From Oceanospirillum beijerinckii DSM 7166 (lineage in GTDB: Bacteria > Pseudomonadota > Gammaproteobacteria > Pseudomonadales > Halomonadaceae), in assembly GCF_000422425.1 (NCBI RefSeq), contig NZ_AULT01000029.1, forward strand, positions 17,607 through 81,606: a stretch of DNA of 64,000 nucleotides. Reading direction: 5' to 3'. The notes beneath the pieces are model-generated. The model was not told the DNA's origin, did no database searches, and was given only the letters and a program-made list of their open reading frames with translations. The first letter of the stretch is position 1; each line of letters starts with the position of its first letter. This document shows positions 37,918 through 46,316 of the stretch, one piece after another. Position numbers and translations under genes: made by a program.

Positions 37918-38268
37918 TTACGCATCAATATCCAATACATTACCCAACGATTCTTGATTCGTTCGAGCTTCCGCTTGACGTCTTGCCAAATCGCTGGACT
38001 GAGTCTCAGCCAAATCGAGTTGATCTTCAATTGTATTACGTGTCGCCTGCTGTTCAGTCGTATCTGCAGTACGTGTCACTTCTGTTGCAGGCTGAGAACT
38101 AATTGCAACCCTGTCAGGTGTTACACCGGCAGTGGAGGTCGGCTGAGAATCTGCCGCTTCTTCTCGACGCTGTGTACTGCTAGCGTCCAGTCTCTGCTGT
38201 GCACGATTGTCAGTACCTGCCAACTGTCTGTTGATCAAGGTCGCATTCGAAGAGCTAGCTTCAATCAT
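37918..38268 (-). CDS. Disordered hypothetical protein
   Basis: 116 residues with a strong ribosome site (TTGGAGG 6 bases before ATG). The sequence is rich in Ala, Thr, Gln, Ser, Asp and Arg, with no hydrophobic core, cysteines or signal peptide. The C-terminal half (TADTTEQQATRNTIEDQLDLAE) could be helical. I do not recognise the family; the composition recalls secreted or flagellum-associated small proteins, but that is only an impression. It is flanked by a terminator and by the ccoM-like gene upstream on the same strand, 144 bases away. Confidence 0.6.
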   Translation of the reverse strand: MIEASSSNATLINRQLAGTDNRAQQRLDASSTQRREEAADSQPTSTAGVTPDRVAISSQPATEVTRTADTTEQQATRNTIEDQLDLAETQSSDLARRQAEARTNQESLGNVLDIDA

Positions 38269-38294
38269 AACAAACCTCCAATGCTAAAAAATAA

Positions 38295-38339
38295 AACCCA
38301 TACGAATATCAGATATGACACCTGACATAGGTATGGGTT
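38295..38339 (-). terminator. Stem-loop between ccoM-like gene and downstream gene
   Basis: AACCCATAC (38295-38303) and GTATGGGTT (38331-38339) form a 9-bp stem with a 27-base loop, about 75 bases after the ccoM-like stop. On the minus strand it is followed by TTATTTTTT, so it can act as a terminator. It also overlaps the leader of the 116-residue protein. Confidence 0.5.
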
Positions 38340-38412
38340 CAATATAGACTCTTTTTGGCATTACGGAAAGCCTATATTCTATTCCGTCTAAGCCAGCGTC
38401 TTATGCTTTTGA

Positions 38413-38520
38413 TTAATCTTTAGGCTTATCGTGCATGATGAAGTAACCAAAGCCAACAAAAAATGCAATAGCACCACCCACAACCAGTAAACCAGCGATT
38501 ACAGCATCATCTACGTACAT
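38413..38520 (-). CDS. ccoM: Small cbb3 oxidase subunit CcoM-like protein
   Basis: 35 residues: one transmembrane helix (VIAGLLVVGGAIAFFVGFGYFI) preceded by MYVDDA and followed by a short HDKPKD tail. This matches the shape and sequence style of CcoM, the single-helix subunit found in Pseudomonas stutzeri cbb3-type cytochrome oxidase. The ATG at 38520 has GAGAGG 8 bases upstream; another ATG lies two codons earlier. An FNR-type site 128 bases upstream agrees with control by low oxygen. The other oxidase genes (ccoNOQP) are not in the window. Confidence 0.65.
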   Translation of the reverse strand: MYVDDAVIAGLLVVGGAIAFFVGFGYFIMHDKPKD

Positions 38521-38647
38521 GATCATTACCTCTCAGCACTAGGCTAGCGAATAACTCAAAAAACAATAAACTGATGTCAGGTTAGCAACCTATTCGCTTT
38601 AAAACCCTGCGCCAGATCAATTTAATTAGCGACTGCGCATTTAACTC

Positions 38648-38661
38648 ATGATCCGGATCAA
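38648..38661 (-). promoter_or_regulatory. FNR/Anr-type box upstream of ccoM
   Basis: On the minus strand TTGATCCGGATCAT matches the FNR consensus TTGATnnnnATCAA at 9 of 10 fixed positions. A plausible -10 (TAAATT or TAATTA, 38619-38628) lies so that the box centre is about 39-42 bases upstream of the start point, the usual activating position. The 17-bp tandem repeat further upstream (38731-38764) is unrelated. Confidence 0.65.
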
Positions 38662-38730
38662 GAAAACAGAGCTTTTATTCCACAAATGCTTTAAGAGCCA
38701 CGTATTCCGTGACTTGTAACTAAACTGAAA

Positions 38731-38764
38731 AAGAGGAAAAACTGATAAAGAGGAAAAACTGATA
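38731..38764. repeat. Short tandem duplication
   Basis: Two directly repeated 17-bp units reading AAGAGGAAAAACTGATA lie just downstream of the carboxylesterase gene. They are probably a slippage product. Confidence 0.6.
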
Positions 38765-38802
38765 AAGGCATAACTATTTACTCAGCTCTCTTTGAAAGCG
38801 CC

Positions 38803-39492
38803 TTAAGCAGATCGCAGCTGTTTACTCAAATACTGCCCCATTGCTTCCAGCTGAGCGACACAGACTTCATGACTCATAGGATAAGGCTGCCAGTGACTTT
38901 CCTGACTAAGACTCTCCGTGTTTTCAAAAGCTTTCTTACCCATGGTAAAGGGTACGACATCATCATAAGAACCATGGGCATGCCAGAAACTCACTTGCGT
39001 CAGATCTGCCGTCTGGCCAATAGGCAATGCCTGATAAGTTGATAGCGCAAAAACCGCTTTTGGCAAAACAGCATCCTGATAACGAGCGCTATTGAGCGCT
39101 GCTTCCAACACTACAGCCCCACCCTGAGAGAAGCCTGCCCAGTAAATCTGATCAGCGGAAATTCCTGCCTCAACTTGCTGGCGGGTTAAATAATGTAATG
39201 CTTGAGCCGCCTGTTGCAGATGCTCAGGTACAATTTCACGTTCAGGTAACATACGTAAAATATCGTACCAAGCAGGCATTTCCCAACCGCTATTGATTGT
39301 GACCGGGCGTACCGGTGCCTGGGGAAAGAGAAATTTGACACCCGCCTGTTCCGGCAGTTTCAAATAAGGCACAGCAGGAATAAAGTCATCCGCTGAAGCT
39401 CCTAAGCCATGCAACCAGATGACACAGGCTTTAGGGTTTTCTGTTTCACCTGCTACTAACAATCCCTGCTCCATTGATGTCACGTTACCCAT
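38803..39492 (-). CDS. Carboxylesterase/lysophospholipase-type hydrolase
   Basis: 229 residues of the phospholipase/carboxylesterase alpha/beta hydrolase family (EstB, YpfH-like). It has the N-terminal CVIWLHGLGASADDF oxyanion region, the nucleophile in GFSQGG (about residue 125), the Asp in HGSYDDVVPF and the His in YPMSHEV. There is no signal peptide, so it acts in the cytosol on short acyl esters or thioesters. It has its own transcript. Confidence 0.87.
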   Translation of the reverse strand: MGNVTSMEQGLLVAGETENPKACVIWLHGLGASADDFIPAVPYLKLPEQAGVKFLFPQAPVRPVTINSGWEMPAWYDILRMLPEREIVPEHLQQAAQALHYLTRQQVEAGISADQIYWAGFSQGGAVVLEAALNSARYQDAVLPKAVFALSTYQALPIGQTADLTQVSFWHAHGSYDDVVPFTMGKKAFENTESLSQESHWQPYPMSHEVCVAQLEAMGQYLSKQLRSA

Positions 39493-39738
39493 CTATTTCC
39501 CCACCTTCTCTATAAACATAAACCGAAAGCCCTATCTTCTCTTATGAGTCAGCTGATCAGATAGTTTTTTTTGCAAAATACTCAGGTTAGCAAAAACTGC
39601 TTTGGGGTAAACTCAATAGCCCAACCAGTCAACCTGACTTTACGACTGTAACGATACATAATTAATATTTTTTTGAAATCAATCCCCCTTTTCTCTATGC
39701 TGCCTGCAGCCTCTCACAGTTCATACGGTTTTCGTTTC

Positions 39739-40563
39739 ATGCTCAAACATTTTAGCCAGATTGTTATCGTTACAAGTGTTCTTCTCCTGGCTGCCTGTGG
39801 TGGGCACTCAACTTATGGACCAGGTTCTTATGCCACTCAAAAACAGCGTCAGGGCCAGCATATTGTGCAAAAAGGCGAAACGTTTTATAGCATCGCCAAA
39901 CGCTATGGCATGAACGTTAAAATGCTGTCCCGTTACAATCCCAAAGTGGTACCCAGCCGTTTACTGGCGGGTACTGTTCTGAGTATCCCTGTCGATAAAA
40001 ACGAAGTCGCCAATGATCGTGTCCCCTATGTGGTTCAAAAAGGCGATACTCTAAGCCGCATTGCCGATCACTTTGCCGTCAAGTTGAATGAACTCAAACT
40101 TATTAATCCCACAATTGACCCAAGAAAGCTCAGCGTGGGGCAAAAAATCTGGATTCCAACCGGCGAGCGTAAAGTAGAGGGTTTTATCTGGCCGTTGAAC
40201 AATCCACGCATGATCAGTGGTTTTGGAGAAGAAGACTGGGGACTTCAGAAAGGTGTCAACCTGATAGCTCAACACGGCCAGACTGTTTTTGCCGCAAAGG
40301 AAGGCACTGTCAGCTTCGCAGGTAGCATGCGCAGTTTAGGGAAGGTCATTATTATCCAGCACCCGGGAGATCAACAGACCGTTTATGCTGGTTGTGACAC
40401 CTTGAAAGTTAAGGTGGGTGATAAAGTCAAACAGCGCCAGGGCATCGCGACAGTAGGACACAACTCTTTAGTTAACCGGCCAGCACTTCATTTCCAGTTT
40501 CGGGACAGAGGTGCACCTCTGCCACCAGAAAACTATCTGCCTGCAATTGCTTCAACACGTTAG
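39739..40563 (+). CDS. LysM-LytM lipoprotein with lost zinc ligands (NlpD-like)
   Basis: 274 residues from the ATG at 39739, which gives a clean lipoprotein signal (VIVTSVLLLAACGG, acylated Cys at about 20); a longer TTG frame from 39673 is less likely. Two LysM domains (HIVQKGETFYSIAKRYG and YVVQKGDTLSRIADHF) bind peptidoglycan. The C-terminal M23/LytM domain lacks the zinc ligands: GVNLIA in place of the usual HxGxD, TVYAGCD in place of TxYAHLS, and PALHFQF in place of HLHFE. It therefore cannot be a peptidase, and it resembles NlpD/ActS-type activators of cell-wall amidases. No amidase gene is nearby. Confidence 0.82.
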   Translation: MLKHFSQIVIVTSVLLLAACGGHSTYGPGSYATQKQRQGQHIVQKGETFYSIAKRYGMNVKMLSRYNPKVVPSRLLAGTVLSIPVDKNEVANDRVPYVVQKGDTLSRIADHFAVKLNELKLINPTIDPRKLSVGQKIWIPTGERKVEGFIWPLNNPRMISGFGEEDWGLQKGVNLIAQHGQTVFAAKEGTVSFAGSMRSLGKVIIIQHPGDQQTVYAGCDTLKVKVGDKVKQRQGIATVGHNSLVNRPALHFQFRDRGAPLPPENYLPAIASTR

Positions 40564-40644
40564 TCCCTTTAATCATGACCAACCCAACGCTCAACGATGC
40601 AACCATCAACAAACCGATCACAACCCGATGCAGGACGCACAGGC

Positions 40645-41574
40645 TTATACTCCAGACTTCACTTTTAAAAGACCTGCAGGCATTGGCTTGGACTCCTGAT
40701 CAAACTCCGTGCGATAGCCATTTTCATCAATCCAGGCTGAAATCAGTTTTGCCGGAGTGATATCAAAATAGATATTGCGAGGGTTAATAAAATCGATCTC
40801 GGGTAACTGAAGCTCATCCGGGTCCATCTCTTCCAGTTCAACCTCATCCGCATGAGTCGGGCTGTGCTTAAAGCTCTCTGCCACCACCCAAACCGGTACA
40901 CTTTGATCATAGGCTGCCAGTGCAACCAGGTAGGTACCGGCTTTATTGACCACAGAACCATCCTGCAGTACGCTGTCCGCACCAATCAATACTAGGTCTG
41001 CAAGACGTACAAAATTACCAATCTGTGCCTCGGTGATATAGGTTGTAGGCACTTGCATCTCAGATAGAGCCCGCGCCATACGGCGACCTTCAATACCAGG
41101 ACGGGATTCGGTCATGATCACTTTAAACTCACTGCCCTGGAGCGATTTCAGAATCTGCATCACGGTCGTACTGTAACTGTGCACCATGACAACAGAGCCC
41201 GGCACTACCTGAGGACTGATCTGTTGGGTAATCTGCTTACTTGCCCGTACAGATGTTTCTGACAACATACGGGCTTGATCCGCCGCAAATTGACGGGCAC
41301 TATCAAGATCATCCAACGGCATACCCGGCATCAGCTCAATCCAGTGCTGCAGTATATTCCATAGCACCGCCATACTAGGCCGAGCCTGCTGAATAGTCAT
41401 TGCCAGATCAGTCAGCTCTGCCTTAAGCTCCATCGCACTCTCGACATCGCAAGCTTCCGCATAATCGCCAATATCCGCCAAAGCACTCCGGGACAACTCA
41501 CTGCCACCTTTACGCACGTCTTCTTTAATGGCTCGAATGCGTCGTTCCTTAAATTGCTCATTATTACGATACAT
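40645..41574 (-). CDS. eIF2B-like/ribose-1,5-bisphosphate isomerase-like protein
   Basis: 309 residues of the eIF2B alpha/beta/delta-MtnA-R15P isomerase superfamily. The core VMVHSYSTTVMQIL, VIMTESRPGIEGRRMA and LIGADSVLQDGSVVNKAGTYLVAL is well conserved. Bacterial and archaeal members isomerise phosphorylated sugars; the real substrate here is unknown. The C-terminus is longer and acidic (VELEEMDPDEL). It starts 15 bases after the KDPG aldolase stop, so the two belong to one transcript and may act on related sugar acids or phosphates. Confidence 0.75.
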   Translation of the reverse strand: MYRNNEQFKERRIRAIKEDVRKGGSELSRSALADIGDYAEACDVESAMELKAELTDLAMTIQQARPSMAVLWNILQHWIELMPGMPLDDLDSARQFAADQARMLSETSVRASKQITQQISPQVVPGSVVMVHSYSTTVMQILKSLQGSEFKVIMTESRPGIEGRRMARALSEMQVPTTYITEAQIGNFVRLADLVLIGADSVLQDGSVVNKAGTYLVALAAYDQSVPVWVVAESFKHSPTHADEVELEEMDPDELQLPEIDFINPRNIYFDITPAKLISAWIDENGYRTEFDQESKPMPAGLLKVKSGV

Positions 41575-41589
41575 GCGTGTTGCTCTCCT

Positions 41590-42231
41590 CTAATTAAAAT
41601 CAGCCAATATGGCCTGCAGCTGCTGCATATTGTCGCGGATGTGTTGCCAGTTCTGTTGTTGGATCTGATCAATAGGAGCCAACCAAGTGCCGCCCACAAC
41701 AGGAACATTATCTAACGTCAGATATTGCGCCAGGTTCTTTACAGAGATACCGCCAGTAGGGCAAAAGTTCAACTCGGGTAAAGGCGCCCCCATCGCTTTT
41801 AATAAGGTGCAACCACCAGATACTTCAGCGGGAAACAGTTTCAACAAAGAGTAGCCATAGGAGTGCGCCAACATCGCTTCCGAGGGAGTCATCACACCTG
41901 GGATAAAACCGATCTCAGTACGCTGACCCGCTTGTAGTAATGATTCTGGAGCCCCTGGTGATAACGCAAATTGAGCCCCCGACTGTTGCACATCTTGCAA
42001 TTGTTCCGTGGAAGTTATCGTACCTGCACCCACAACCAACTCAGGATAACGAGTCGCCAGGAACTCAATGACGTTAAGTGCTTTAGGTGTGCGCAGAGTA
42101 ATTTCAATGGCATTTAACCGAAACTCCAATAGACAGTCAGCCAGAATCCGGGCTTGCTCATTATTATCCAATACCAGTACAGGCAACACTTTCTGACGGG
42201 TTATCTGTTGATATAACACGGCACTTAACAT
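41590..42231 (-). CDS. eda: 2-dehydro-3-deoxyphosphogluconate aldolase (KDPG/KHG aldolase)
   Basis: 213 residues. It cleaves KDPG to pyruvate and glyceraldehyde 3-phosphate in the Entner-Doudoroff route and often also handles 4-hydroxy-2-oxoglutarate. The base Glu is in AIEITLRTP (about residue 44) and the Schiff-base Lys in SLLKLFPAE (about 131); VVGAGTITS and FCPTGGI are also typical. Edd, Zwf and Pgl are not nearby. It is the first gene of a two-gene unit with the eIF2B-like protein. Confidence 0.92.
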   Translation of the reverse strand: MLSAVLYQQITRQKVLPVLVLDNNEQARILADCLLEFRLNAIEITLRTPKALNVIEFLATRYPELVVGAGTITSTEQLQDVQQSGAQFALSPGAPESLLQAGQRTEIGFIPGVMTPSEAMLAHSYGYSLLKLFPAEVSGGCTLLKAMGAPLPELNFCPTGGISVKNLAQYLTLDNVPVVGGTWLAPIDQIQQQNWQHIRDNMQQLQAILADFN

Positions 42232-42391
42232 CTTATTTCTCTTAATATTTCTAATAGTTCTTGCAGTCGCCAGAACAGTATACCCTTATCCTACACTGCA
42301 GACGTTAAAAACGCACAACGATCGCATTGACTCAATGGAGCCCTAAAGCTGATATCGTTTGTGTAAGATTTGACGCTGTCTAACGTCTGAA

Positions 42392-43621
42392 TCAAGTCGG
42401 CTTATGCTGTAAACGTTGTTTTAACAGCCACATCATCACAGGTTGCGCCAATACCAGAATCAGAGTAATTTGGCTTAAAAATGCGATACCTTCCAAAGTA
42501 CCATCGGCATTGGCTGTTAACAGATAAGAGCTGCCTACAGAAGCAGCGCCTGTGGCGACATGCTGGCAAGCAGACTGCACTGAGGTAAAAGCCGCGCGTT
42601 CATGGGCGTCAGGTGTTTGACTGGTTAAAGCACTCTGCGCCACTCTACGGGCTGAAGAGAACACCATAAAACCGGTAAAGATCCATAACACCCACTCAAA
42701 TGGTGGGACCTGAATAAAGCCAACCCAGAGCACAGTAGCCAAACCCAGACAAACCACACTGCCTGTTAGTACACTGCCCAGCCGATCAGATAAATATCCC
42801 GTCAGTTGCATCCCGACCAAAGAGAAAACCCCACCCATCATATACAGCTCACCAATACGCTCACGGGGAAACTCCAGATTAAACTGAACGTAGGCCGAAA
42901 GGTTTGGGATCAGTAGGAAGTTACCAAACATAGACACCACAACGAGCATCAAGGCCAACCGTGTTAGTGGCTTTTTCAACAACATGATTGGGCCTACAGC
43001 CTTAGCCTCTCCTTGCTGCTGAATATGTGCAACCATCCTGGGCAACAGTAAATAAAGCGCCACTAACAGCATAATTCCACTGAGCGCGATAACATAAAAA
43101 GGCGCTTGCCAACCATACCTGGCGGATAACTCCAAACCAAAAGGAATACCCACAATCGCAGCAACAGAAAATGACCCCATAGCGATAGCCATCGCCCTGC
43201 CCCGGCGCTTAACCGGTACGACATCTATAATCATTGCCAAACCAATCGCCGATGCCGGACCACCAAATAAACCGGCGCAGATCCGGCTCATCATCAAGGT
43301 CGCCTGATCCACTGCAAGAGTGGCCGCAAAAGTACCGACAGAAAGTCCTGCTAACGCCCAAATAGCAATCTTTCTGCGATCAAAACGATCCAAATGACGA
43401 CTCAACAGGAAACCTGAAGTTGCCGCAGCAAAGGTATAACTACCACCGATTAATCCCAAATCAGACATGATAATGCCCAGTGCCTGCGCAAAATCAGGGC
43501 CTAAGGGAATCACCATCATAAAGTCGACGATATTAATAAACTGAATCAAGGTGACCAGTATCACCACCCGCCATTCTCCGACAGGAGCCGGCGATGAGTT
43601 ATCAGAAGCCGTATCGGCCAT
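42392..43621 (-). CDS. MFS transporter
   Basis: 409 residues from the ATG at 43621, preceded by GGAG; a longer frame starts at 43660. There are twelve predicted helices. The loop 2-3 motif HLDRFDRRKIAIW and GLFGGPASAIGLAMIIDVVPVKRRGRAM (motif between TM4 and TM5) fit the drug:H+ antiporter or sugar efflux (SotB-like) branch. Substrate is unknown. The gene stands alone. Confidence 0.85.
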   Translation of the reverse strand: MADTASDNSSPAPVGEWRVVILVTLIQFINIVDFMMVIPLGPDFAQALGIIMSDLGLIGGSYTFAAATSGFLLSRHLDRFDRRKIAIWALAGLSVGTFAATLAVDQATLMMSRICAGLFGGPASAIGLAMIIDVVPVKRRGRAMAIAMGSFSVAAIVGIPFGLELSARYGWQAPFYVIALSGIMLLVALYLLLPRMVAHIQQQGEAKAVGPIMLLKKPLTRLALMLVVVSMFGNFLLIPNLSAYVQFNLEFPRERIGELYMMGGVFSLVGMQLTGYLSDRLGSVLTGSVVCLGLATVLWVGFIQVPPFEWVLWIFTGFMVFSSARRVAQSALTSQTPDAHERAAFTSVQSACQHVATGAASVGSSYLLTANADGTLEGIAFLSQITLILVLAQPVMMWLLKQRLQHKPT

Positions 43622-43916
43622 ATAAACTCCGCACTTATTTAGACACTGGAAGATGGCCAAAGACAGTGAAATATCGCCTTTAAAAGTAATCCAGCAAGAG
43701 AGAGGAACCCTGTCAGAAATCCATACAATGAGACAGAAACAGGATAGGTAAACAACGAGGTCTGCTCAGTACAAGCATGTGCATACAGGCACTTTAGAAG
43801 CCGACAGCAGCAAGAACCAATTAACATACGAATAAGCCTGCATTATAACGCAGGAGTACGAGTCACCACTATCAGATAAAACTGACAAAATAACTCGGCT
43901 TTGTTAATTTCCAATC

Positions 43917-45590
43917 TTACACATTGCCATTATGTATCTTTTTCACAACTTGCAAACCTAAACGCTTGGCCAGGCGCACCAGGTTTGCCCGGTCCATCTT
44001 CAATTCCCGCGCGGCCGCAGCCCAGTTGCCCTCATACTGGGTCAAAGCCTGCAGTATAAGTTGTTGCTGGAATTGCTCAGTACTCTCTTTAAGGCCTTGA
44101 GATGATGCCAACGTCAGTGACACAGATGAGGCATCACCAGCCACTTCCCCATTACTTATCTTATCTTCAGCCTCAAAGCTACTGAGAGTCATTGGATCTG
44201 TAAAAGAAGAAACCAGCTCACCAAGGTGATGGCACTGAATACAAGTAATATCCCCCCTTCGCTGTGTACCAGAAAGCAGCTTATTACCTTGTTTATACTC
44301 TGCGTTAGCGATCAGAGCTGCACGCCCCATCACATGCTCAAGCTCACGTACATTGCCCGGCCAGGAATACGCCTGCAGTGCCTGATGGGCCTGACTGTCA
44401 ATGATTAACTGTGCTAACCCCAGCCTACGCCGCGACTGTTCCGCAAAATAACCTGCCAGCAAAGCCACATCACCATGACGCCGACGTAACGGAGGCACCT
44501 TAACAGGGTAGACACTCAGTCGGTGATAGAGATCAGCCCGGAAGCGTTTCGCTGCCACCTCCTGCTGCAAAATACGATTGGTTGCCGCCAAAACCCTGAC
44601 ATCGACGTGAGAGATGCTATCCCGGCCAACTGGCTGAATTTCCTGATTTTGCAGCGCTCTCAGCAGCTTACTCTGGGCGACTAAAGGCAACTCACCTATC
44701 TCATCCAGAAATAGTGTGCCGCCATCAGCCAGACTGAATTTACCGACCCGATCCCGGTCTGCTCCGGTAAAAGCCCCTTTCACATGGCCAAATAACTCAC
44801 TCTCGATCAGGTTTTCTGGAATCGCTGCACAATTCACATAAACCAAGGGTCCATCAGCACGGTTAGATTGTTCATGCAGTGTTCGGGCGACCAACTCCTT
44901 ACCGACGCCCGTTTCACCTTCAATCAAGATGGCATAATCAGAAGGCGCGACCAGAGCCAGCTCTCGTTTCAGCTGTTGCATCTCAGAACTATCACCTATC
45001 AGCTCGCCACCATCTTTGGTTAATGCTTCCCGGGTTAACTCAGTAATTACATGACGAGTGTGAGCCGAATCATCTTCCAAGTGCTGCAACAGCATTGCTG
45101 TTTTCAGACTCGCCGCCGCCATGGCACTGATCACTTCCAGCGTGTACTCTGGAATCTCATCAAAAGCACCAGGGGTCATACTGTCCAGAGTTAACACACC
45201 GATCAGTTGCTGATCAGCCATTAATGGCAGTCCCATACAGGCATGCACGGGTAAGTCACCACGATGGCCCTGCAACATACCATCATACGGATCTGGCAGA
45301 TCACAGTGAGTCTGAAAGCGAGTCGGAATATTAGTCTGGCAGATCTGTTGAAAACGAGGCTGGGAGTCAATTGTAAAGCGTCGACCTAACACATCGGCGG
45401 TCAGCCCCTTTTGTGCCAACGGTTTTAGCAAATTACCATTACGCTGCAGTAACACCACCGCATCACACTGAATACTGCCCCGAACGGTGTTGAGCAAGCG
45501 ATCGAACCTATCTTTTGCACTTAGACTATTGGCCATATCTATCGCCAGTTGCAACAGGGCGTTATGTGAAATCTGGTTTGCGGGCGACAC
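43917..45590 (-). CDS. norR: Nitric oxide-responsive sigma-54 activator NorR (FhpR)
   Basis: 557 residues. An N-terminal GAF domain (about 15-170) can hold the NO-sensing iron. A central AAA+ domain follows with Walker [10 protein letters not shown], the sigma-54 contact loop GAFTGA and [15 protein letters not shown]-terminal Fis-type helix-turn-helix ([25 protein letters not shown]) completes it. A cysteine pair CIQCHH lies in the linker before the DNA-binding domain, which is less usual. It diverges from the ppyR-like gene and hmp. The intergenic region holds two GT-N7-AC sites and a sigma-54 promoter, which is the classical NorR arrangement. Confidence 0.92.
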   Translation of the reverse strand: MSPANQISHNALLQLAIDMANSLSAKDRFDRLLNTVRGSIQCDAVVLLQRNGNLLKPLAQKGLTADVLGRRFTIDSQPRFQQICQTNIPTRFQTHCDLPDPYDGMLQGHRGDLPVHACMGLPLMADQQLIGVLTLDSMTPGAFDEIPEYTLEVISAMAAASLKTAMLLQHLEDDSAHTRHVITELTREALTKDGGELIGDSSEMQQLKRELALVAPSDYAILIEGETGVGKELVARTLHEQSNRADGPLVYVNCAAIPENLIESELFGHVKGAFTGADRDRVGKFSLADGGTLFLDEIGELPLVAQSKLLRALQNQEIQPVGRDSISHVDVRVLAATNRILQQEVAAKRFRADLYHRLSVYPVKVPPLRRRHGDVALLAGYFAEQSRRRLGLAQLIIDSQAHQALQAYSWPGNVRELEHVMGRAALIANAEYKQGNKLLSGTQRRGDITCIQCHHLGELVSSFTDPMTLSSFEAEDKISNGEVAGDASSVSLTLASSQGLKESTEQFQQQLILQALTQYEGNWAAAARELKMDRANLVRLAKRLGLQVVKKIHNGNV

Positions 45591-45671
45591 TAGAGGCTGC
45601 TCTTATAGCTGGGTCCTGCCACAACATAACATACTGCTATTTCCAGTATAAAGTCTAAAAAGCACAGAAGA

Positions 45672-45706
45672 GTCAAAAGGACCTTTATTATTCATGTCTT
45701 TTTGAC
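45672..45706. promoter_or_regulatory. Two NorR-type binding sites
   Basis: GTCAAAAGGAC (45672-45682) and GTCTTTTTGAC (45696-45706) both fit the GT-N7-AC core of NorR enhancer sites. The flanks extend them into a larger inverted repeat (AGAGTCAAAA with TTTTGACTCT). They lie 70-100 bases upstream of the sigma-54 promoter. Escherichia coli has three such sites; a third is not clear here. Confidence 0.7.
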
Positions 45707-45772
45707 TCTTTTATATAAATAAAAAGTCCAAGAGAACAATCAACATACTGATTTATATATCTTTTTCAAAAA

Positions 45773-45788
45773 TGGCATATCTACTGCA
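45773..45788 (+). promoter_or_regulatory. Sigma-54 promoter for ppyR-like gene and hmp
   Basis: TGGCATATCTACTGCA has GG and GC at the exact -24/-12 spacing (consensus TGGCAC-N5-TTGCA). Transcription would start near 45799, about 90 bases before the first gene. Confidence 0.75.
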
Positions 45789-45890
45789 ATACCCGAGTAA
45801 AGCACTCCGATAAAGCATGCAACAACATAGGTAGAGACCTCAAGCCATGATGTTGCAAAGCCCGGACCACGAAGCGTGAGGGGATAATTC

Positions 45891-46202
45891 ATGTACAGCC
45901 ATTTTTGCTTTGCCTATTTACTGTCTGATCAGGCGCTATCTGACCCAATTAAAAGCCGTCAAAACAAATATCACTCACTTTACCTGGCCGGGAACATTCT
46001 CATGATGATCTCGGCAGCGGCTATGTGCATCAGTACGTTAGTGGCTTACCTGATACCGGAGTATTTCGCCCTGGGCACTCAGGTATCAGCCCATATCGCC
46101 ACAATGCTCTGTGCCACAGGTTTAAAAGTCGGCTATGCCATGCACCTACTCGGTGAAAATGACCAAATCGGTCACCCCCATAGTGCGGCTTCTGGCGTTT
46201 AA
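45891..46202 (+). CDS. ppyR: PpyR-like small membrane protein
   Basis: 103 residues with two hydrophobic helices (about 33-56 and 62-86) and polar ends. The core NKYHSLYLAGNILMMISA and LCATGLKVGYAMHLLGEN resembles PpyR. In Pseudomonas aeruginosa that gene sits beside fhp and fhpR in the same NO-responsive locus and has been linked to psl and pyoverdine expression. The ATG has GAGGGGA upstream. Here it is the first gene after the sigma-54 promoter and precedes hmp by 114 bases. Similarity is read by eye, so the name is provisional. Confidence 0.6.
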   Translation: MYSHFCFAYLLSDQALSDPIKSRQNKYHSLYLAGNILMMISAAAMCISTLVAYLIPEYFALGTQVSAHIATMLCATGLKVGYAMHLLGENDQIGHPHSAASGV

Positions 46203-46316
46203 ACCCTATTGCCTCATTGAGATCTCAGCCTTGGTTGAATCAAGACGAACACAGACCGATACCGTTCCACACACCATAAAATCAACGCAAAAGCAGATAA
46301 AGGATAGAAACAGAAG

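Noticed and set aside
37520..38030. Frames of 104 and 76 codons after arfB
   Set aside because: No clear start signal or domain; one overlaps the better-supported 116-codon gene.
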